Below, one piece after another: positions 5,747 through 8,218 of a DNA stretch of 8,218 nucleotides. How positions within the stretch are numbered: position 1 is the first letter of the stretch; the number at the start of each line of letters is the position of its first letter. The stretch comes from Oscillospiraceae bacterium (GTDB lineage: Bacteria > Bacillota > Clostridia > Oscillospirales > Ruminococcaceae), in NCBI GenBank assembly GCA_031253365.1, contig JAIRWE010000189.1, positions 1 to 8,218 on the forward strand, read 5' to 3'. The translations under genes and the position numbers were made by a program. The notes beneath the pieces were generated by a model, which did no database searches, was not told the origin of the DNA, and saw only the letters and a program-made list of their open reading frames with translations.

Positions 5747-7242
5747 GTCCTGAAAAAAATTTCTTCTTTAAGAATGTAAACGTCATTGATGTCGTCGCAC
5801 TTGATAACAAGATAATCCCCGGGGCTGCCGTATAAATAACCGTTCGGAGTCCACTCGGTGAACACCTTCACGCCGCGTTCCAACACGGCGGCGAAGATCG
5901 GCGCGTCCGCGTGTGATATGCAGGGGGTCATCAAAGGCAGCAGTTCCCTTACCTCCCCTGTCGCTTCGTTCCTTACCGTAGGCGTGTAAATGTCGTCGTC
6001 CACGTCAACCGGCTCGTCACAGACACCGTAGTACGCGTCGAACTTATCCGCCTTTATGGGCTTGACCTCGCCTTGCACGCCTATCATAAGATAAACATCG
6101 GGGGACGCCTTGATGTTCAAATCCCCTTCAAGCGTCCGCACGACCATGGGCGTACCCTCCGGAAAAACGTCGGACGAAACCGCAAACCCTTTGGGTACGG
6201 GCTTTTTGCGATAACGCTTCATGCTTGTCAGGTCTATGTTATGGTCAAAGGCGTTAATCACGTCAAAACTGTCGAAATATTCGGCGGTCTTTGTTTTCAT
6301 ATACTCGTCGATACTGAGTCCCATTTCGTCTATTCCCTGTTTTTGGAGCCAACCGCCCGCTTTGTCCCTGTGTCCTCCGCCGCTGCCCACGCCCCTTGTG
6401 ATGTATTCGGCGTATTCCGAAGCCATGACCTCCCTCAGGCAACTGCGAACGGACAGCCTCGCCCCGCTTTCACGAATGGTATAAACCGCGCAGACGTCAA
6501 CCGTATCAACCTGAAGCGCGATGTCACTGATAAAACCGAGAATGTTAGGGTCGCAGTATTCGGATTTGAAGAGGGCGTATCGTTTGTCGAAATTGTTATA
6601 GTTACGCAACAAAGCCACCCCCGCGATTTCAAGTTCGTCAATGGTGAGGTTGCACAGACGCAGACGCCTGACAATTCCCCTGTCGCAGTATACTTGAAGG
6701 CTGTCCCGCATATCCTTGTCAAGCGGGTGGCTTATTTCCGAAAAATCGTTCGTATCGGTCAAAAGCCCGTAATACAAAGAGGCGGGAATGTCCTTATCCG
6801 CGGCAAAGTCAAAACCTTCGCGCTTCAGCAAATCCCACACCAAGGTGGCGCAGCTCCCGAGATTGGATTGGATGACGCCCAAATCAAACTCTTCGTCTTT
6901 AACGACTCTGAGATGGTGGTCGATTATCGCCACGTCGCCCGCCTTAATTTTGGTGATGTTTCCCTCTCCGTATTGGCAATCAACGCAGACAAGCAAATCG
7001 GGCGGCGGGAATTTTTCGGGGTTTTTGACGTGTTCAACGGGAATATTCAGCCACTCAACCATATTTTGGATATTGCGTTTTTTTATTTTTTCAAAGCCCG
7101 AATATATGATTTTCGGGGATTTTCCCCGCCTTTTCAGATAAGCGTATATCCCGAAAGCCGAGGAAATCGCGTCCGCGTCCGGGTTGTCGTGGCACTGTAT
7201 AGCTATATCCCCGTATTTCAAAAACTCTGACAGCTTGAACAT
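5689..7242 (-). CDS. DHH/DHHA1 phosphoesterase with tandem C-terminal PGDY-like domains
   Basis: Cytoplasmic phosphoesterase of the DHH superfamily (RecJ, NrnA and GdpP relatives), 517 residues. DHH domain motifs: H18-D-N-P-D-A-D24; D88 in VCVDC; I-D108-H-H110; and T162-D163-T. The DHHA1 substrate-binding motif is GSGGGHRDKAGG (286-297). All metal-binding residues appear present, so activity is expected. Family substrates are short oligoribonucleotides, pAp or cyclic dinucleotides; which applies here cannot be told. It lacks the membrane and PAS/GGDEF parts of GdpP, and it is longer than NrnA (about 320) by some 180 residues. That extension (about 340-502) appears to be two copies of a small domain: KRYRKKPV...VRTLEGD...ASPDVYLMIGVQGEV...F (342-405) and VFTEW..NGYLYGSPGDYLVI...VYILKEEIFFRTYEE (460-502). 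The first closely resembles small phage proteins beginning KYRKKPV. The start at 7242 has AAGGAG nine bases upstream and a strong promoter. The last ~18 codons lie antisense to the chemoreceptor gene. Confidence 0.9.
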   Translation of the reverse strand: MFKLSEFLKYGDIAIQCHDNPDADAISSAFGIYAYLKRRGKSPKIIYSGFEKIKKRNIQNMVEWLNIPVEHVKNPEKFPPPDLLVCVDCQYGEGNITKIKAGDVAIIDHHLRVVKDEEFDLGVIQSNLGSCATLVWDLLKREGFDFAADKDIPASLYYGLLTDTNDFSEISHPLDKDMRDSLQVYCDRGIVRRLRLCNLTIDELEIAGVALLRNYNNFDKRYALFKSEYCDPNILGFISDIALQVDTVDVCAVYTIRESGARLSVRSCLREVMASEYAEYITRGVGSGGGHRDKAGGWLQKQGIDEMGLSIDEYMKTKTAEYFDSFDVINAFDHNIDLTSMKRYRKKPVPKGFAVSSDVFPEGTPMVVRTLEGDLNIKASPDVYLMIGVQGEVKPIKADKFDAYYGVCDEPVDVDDDIYTPTVRNEATGEVRELLPLMTPCISHADAPIFAAVLERGVKVFTEWTPNGYLYGSPGDYLVIKCDDINDVYILKEEIFFRTYEEDLSLNCEMSVSSISD

Positions 7243-7294
7243 ATCATCTTTCTCCTTAGCGGGCGACTTTTGCGGGTTCTCTGACCTTCAAACC

Positions 7295-7323
7295 AGTATA
7301 GCACGGCGAACCGGGTTTGTCAA
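7295..7323 (-). promoter_or_regulatory. Sigma70-type promoter of the DHH phosphoesterase gene
   Basis: On the minus strand, perfect TTGACA (7323-7318), a 17-bp spacer and TATACT (7300-7295), preceded by TGC (extended -10). Transcription should start near 7288, giving a leader of about 45 nt. The end of the spacer is CGCCGTGC, abutting the -10 exactly as in the chemoreceptor promoter. Confidence 0.85.
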
Positions 7324-7339
7324 ATCCGCTCCGCCGTGC
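7301..7339. repeat. 8-bp inverted repeat next to the DHH-gene -10 box (candidate operator)
   Basis: GCACGGCG (7301-7308) and CGCCGTGC (7332-7339) are perfect inverted copies separated by 23 bp, so the whole unit spans the -35 and spacer of the phosphoesterase promoter. A third, near-identical copy CGCCGTGA lies at 7371-7378, abutting the -10 of the divergent eda promoter. A shared regulator is possible but unproven; arms this far apart could also be two independent half sites. Confidence 0.4.
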
Positions 7340-7355
7340 GACACCGAAAGCCCCT

Positions 7356-7384
7356 TTGACTTTTTTTCGCCGCCGTGATATAAT
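7356..7384 (+). promoter_or_regulatory. Sigma70-type promoter of eda
   Basis: TTGACT (7356-7361), a 17-bp spacer and perfect TATAAT (7379-7384), with TGA before the -10 (extended -10). Transcription should begin near 7391, giving a leader of about 34 nt before the ATG at 7425. Its position rules out coding use of the in-frame reading upstream of 7425. Confidence 0.85.
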
Positions 7385-7424
7385 GACATGGCGGGTAATG
7401 CTTGTTCGAACGGGGAGGATACCG

Positions 7425-8069
7425 ATGAACGAAACCTTAATGCGTATTAACGTCTGCGGGATTGTCCCCGTGATTAAACTTAACGACGCCGGGAACGCCG
7501 TTCCCCTTGCCGACGCGCTTTTCGCCGGCGGAATAGATGTTATGGAAATAACCTTCCGCACCCCCGCCGCGCGCGACGCCATTGAACGGGTTTCCCGTTC
7601 GCGCCCCGAAATGCTCGTCGGCGCGGGAACGGTTTTGAACGAAGAAACGCTTAACGCCGCGAAGGATGCCGGCGCGAAATTTATCGTCAGCCCCGGTCTT
7701 AACCCCGCGACTGTTCGCGTAGCCCAAAACGCTGGGCTGCCAATTATACCCGGCGTACTCACCCCCACCGAAATTGAGCTGGGGCTGTCGCTCGGAATAG
7801 AGGTTTTCAAATTCTTCCCCGCCGAAAACTTTGGGGGAATAAGCGCTGTTCACGCTATTGCCGCGCCATACGGGAACATAAAGTTTGTTCCCACGGGAGG
7901 GATAAACGCGGATAACGCATCCGACTATTTTAAGTCAGACAAGGTATTCGCGGTGGGCGGAAGCTGGATGGTTACCGAAGAGCTGACGGATTCCGGCGAT
8001 TGGGCGGAAATTACCCGCCTTACCCGGGAAGCGACGACGTTGTTGAAAATAATTCGTCACGGTCGTTAA
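7425..8069 (+). CDS. eda: KDPG/KHG aldolase (2-keto-3-deoxy-6-phosphogluconate aldolase)
   Basis: Class I Schiff-base aldolase of 214 residues, almost the same length as the E. coli enzyme. It cleaves 2-keto-3-deoxy-6-phosphogluconate to pyruvate and glyceraldehyde 3-phosphate in the Entner-Doudoroff or uronate pathways, and often also cleaves 4-hydroxy-2-oxoglutarate. Seen: GIVPVIKLND (12-21); the catalytic glutamate E41 and substrate arginine R45 in MEITFRTPAA; VGAGTVLN (65-72); FIVSPGLNP (87-95); IIPGVLTPTE (107-116); the Schiff-base lysine K129 in VFKFFPAE; PTGGIN (156-161); and the phosphate-binding GGSW (178-181). I chose the start at 7425 because GGGGAGG lies six bases upstream (7412-7418) and the promoter at 7356-7384 lies downstream of the longer in-frame ATG at 7317. 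It is divergent from the phosphoesterase gene. No sugar kinase, dehydratase or transporter for the pathway lies in the window, so it may be a stand-alone gene or start an operon to the right. Confidence 0.95.
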   Translation: MNETLMRINVCGIVPVIKLNDAGNAVPLADALFAGGIDVMEITFRTPAARDAIERVSRSRPEMLVGAGTVLNEETLNAAKDAGAKFIVSPGLNPATVRVAQNAGLPIIPGVLTPTEIELGLSLGIEVFKFFPAENFGGISAVHAIAAPYGNIKFVPTGGINADNASDYFKSDKVFAVGGSWMVTEELTDSGDWAEITRLTREATTLLKIIRHGR

Positions 8070-8218
8070 AGCCTGTTCGCCAATAGACCTCTTGCGAAGC
8101 TAAATTGTGGTGGATTTTTGTGTGGATTTTTCGTCAGACAAGGCAATTTTGACGATAATATCCGCGATATTTGAGGAAAAATTAACGCAGTATGACGGAA
8201 AATCAGCCGAAAAGACAT
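8070..8218. other. Non-coding right end, possible repeat or insertion-sequence edge
   Basis: This stretch after eda is AT-richer than the genes beside it and has several short symmetries: a 12-bp-period direct repeat of GTGGATTTTT (8110-8119 and 8122-8131), TCGTCA/TGACGA inverted copies (about 8131-8154), and ATATC-CGC-GATAT (8158-8170). The segment AATAGACCTCTTGCGAAG (from about 8083) reminds me of bases near the ends of some insertion sequences, but no transposase or matching terminal repeat is visible. An ATG at 8192 opens a frame that is cut after nine codons by the window edge. I see no clear intrinsic terminator for eda here. Confidence 0.3.

Noticed and set aside
6073..7230. Long plus-strand open frame (385 codons) antisense to the DHH phosphoesterase
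   Set aside because: The minus-strand frame carries all DHH and DHHA1 catalytic motifs, a strong promoter and a ribosome binding site. The antisense product has no recognisable motif and is a composition-driven shadow.
7317..7424. Upstream in-frame extension of the eda coding frame
   Set aside because: This stretch contains the -35 and -10 boxes of the eda promoter, and the homology to KDPG aldolases begins at MRINVCGIVPVI just after the ATG at 7425, which has its own strong ribosome binding site.
7256..7810. Minus-strand open frame of 184 codons across eda and its promoter region
   Set aside because: It is antisense to the well-supported eda gene, runs over both divergent promoters, and its product is Ser/Arg/Pro-rich without motifs.
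8066..8218. Minus-strand open frame of 50 codons ending at 8066
   Set aside because: It overlaps the eda stop codon and is open to the window edge. The translation has no motif and no ribosome binding site can be judged, so it is probably a spurious frame in non-coding or repeat DNA.

Overview
This window looks like ordinary bacterial chromosome. It has short intergenic gaps, GGGAG/AAGGAG-type ribosome binding sites, near-consensus sigma70-type promoters and a moderately GC-rich composition. The host is probably an anaerobic, chemotactic bacterium such as a clostridial Firmicute or a spirochaete. That is an inference from gene content and the style of the proteins (a divergent LysA, a Cache-type chemoreceptor), because no rRNA or lineage marker is present.

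The left half (1-3480) is a minus-strand run, in transcription order: an SCP2-domain protein with a Lys/Ala/Pro-rich tail; a 117-bp gap holding a 12-bp stem hairpin; a diaminopimelate decarboxylase-like enzyme (lysA type); a DUF2271-type lipoprotein overlapping it by 4 bp (ATGA); and a branched-chain amino acid aminotransferase (ilvE) whose C-terminus runs off the left edge. The last three are very likely cotranscribed. Two of them are PLP enzymes of amino acid biosynthesis.

The gap 3481-3685 holds two divergent promoters. One reads left into the SCP2 gene. The other reads right into a 686-aa methyl-accepting chemotaxis receptor (3686-5746). The receptor converges on a minus-strand DHH/DHHA1 phosphoesterase (5689-7242), and the two genes overlap tail-to-tail by 58 bp. 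The phosphoesterase carries an unusual C-terminal extension, which I read as two copies of a small phage-like YRKKPV/PGDY domain.

The gap 7243-7424 again holds two divergent promoters. One drives the phosphoesterase and the other drives KDPG/KHG aldolase (eda, 7425-8069). The last ~150 bp (8070-8218) contain no convincing gene and may be the edge of a repeat or insertion sequence.

The points most worth a second look are: the DHH-DHHA1 plus tandem PGDY architecture; the octamer CGCCGTGC/A abutting the -10 box at three of the four promoters, with inverted partners; an intercistronic hairpin that pairs fully only in the minus-strand transcript; and the divergent active-site motifs of the LysA-like enzyme. 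I see no CRISPR array, tRNA, rRNA, toxin-antitoxin pair or defence island.
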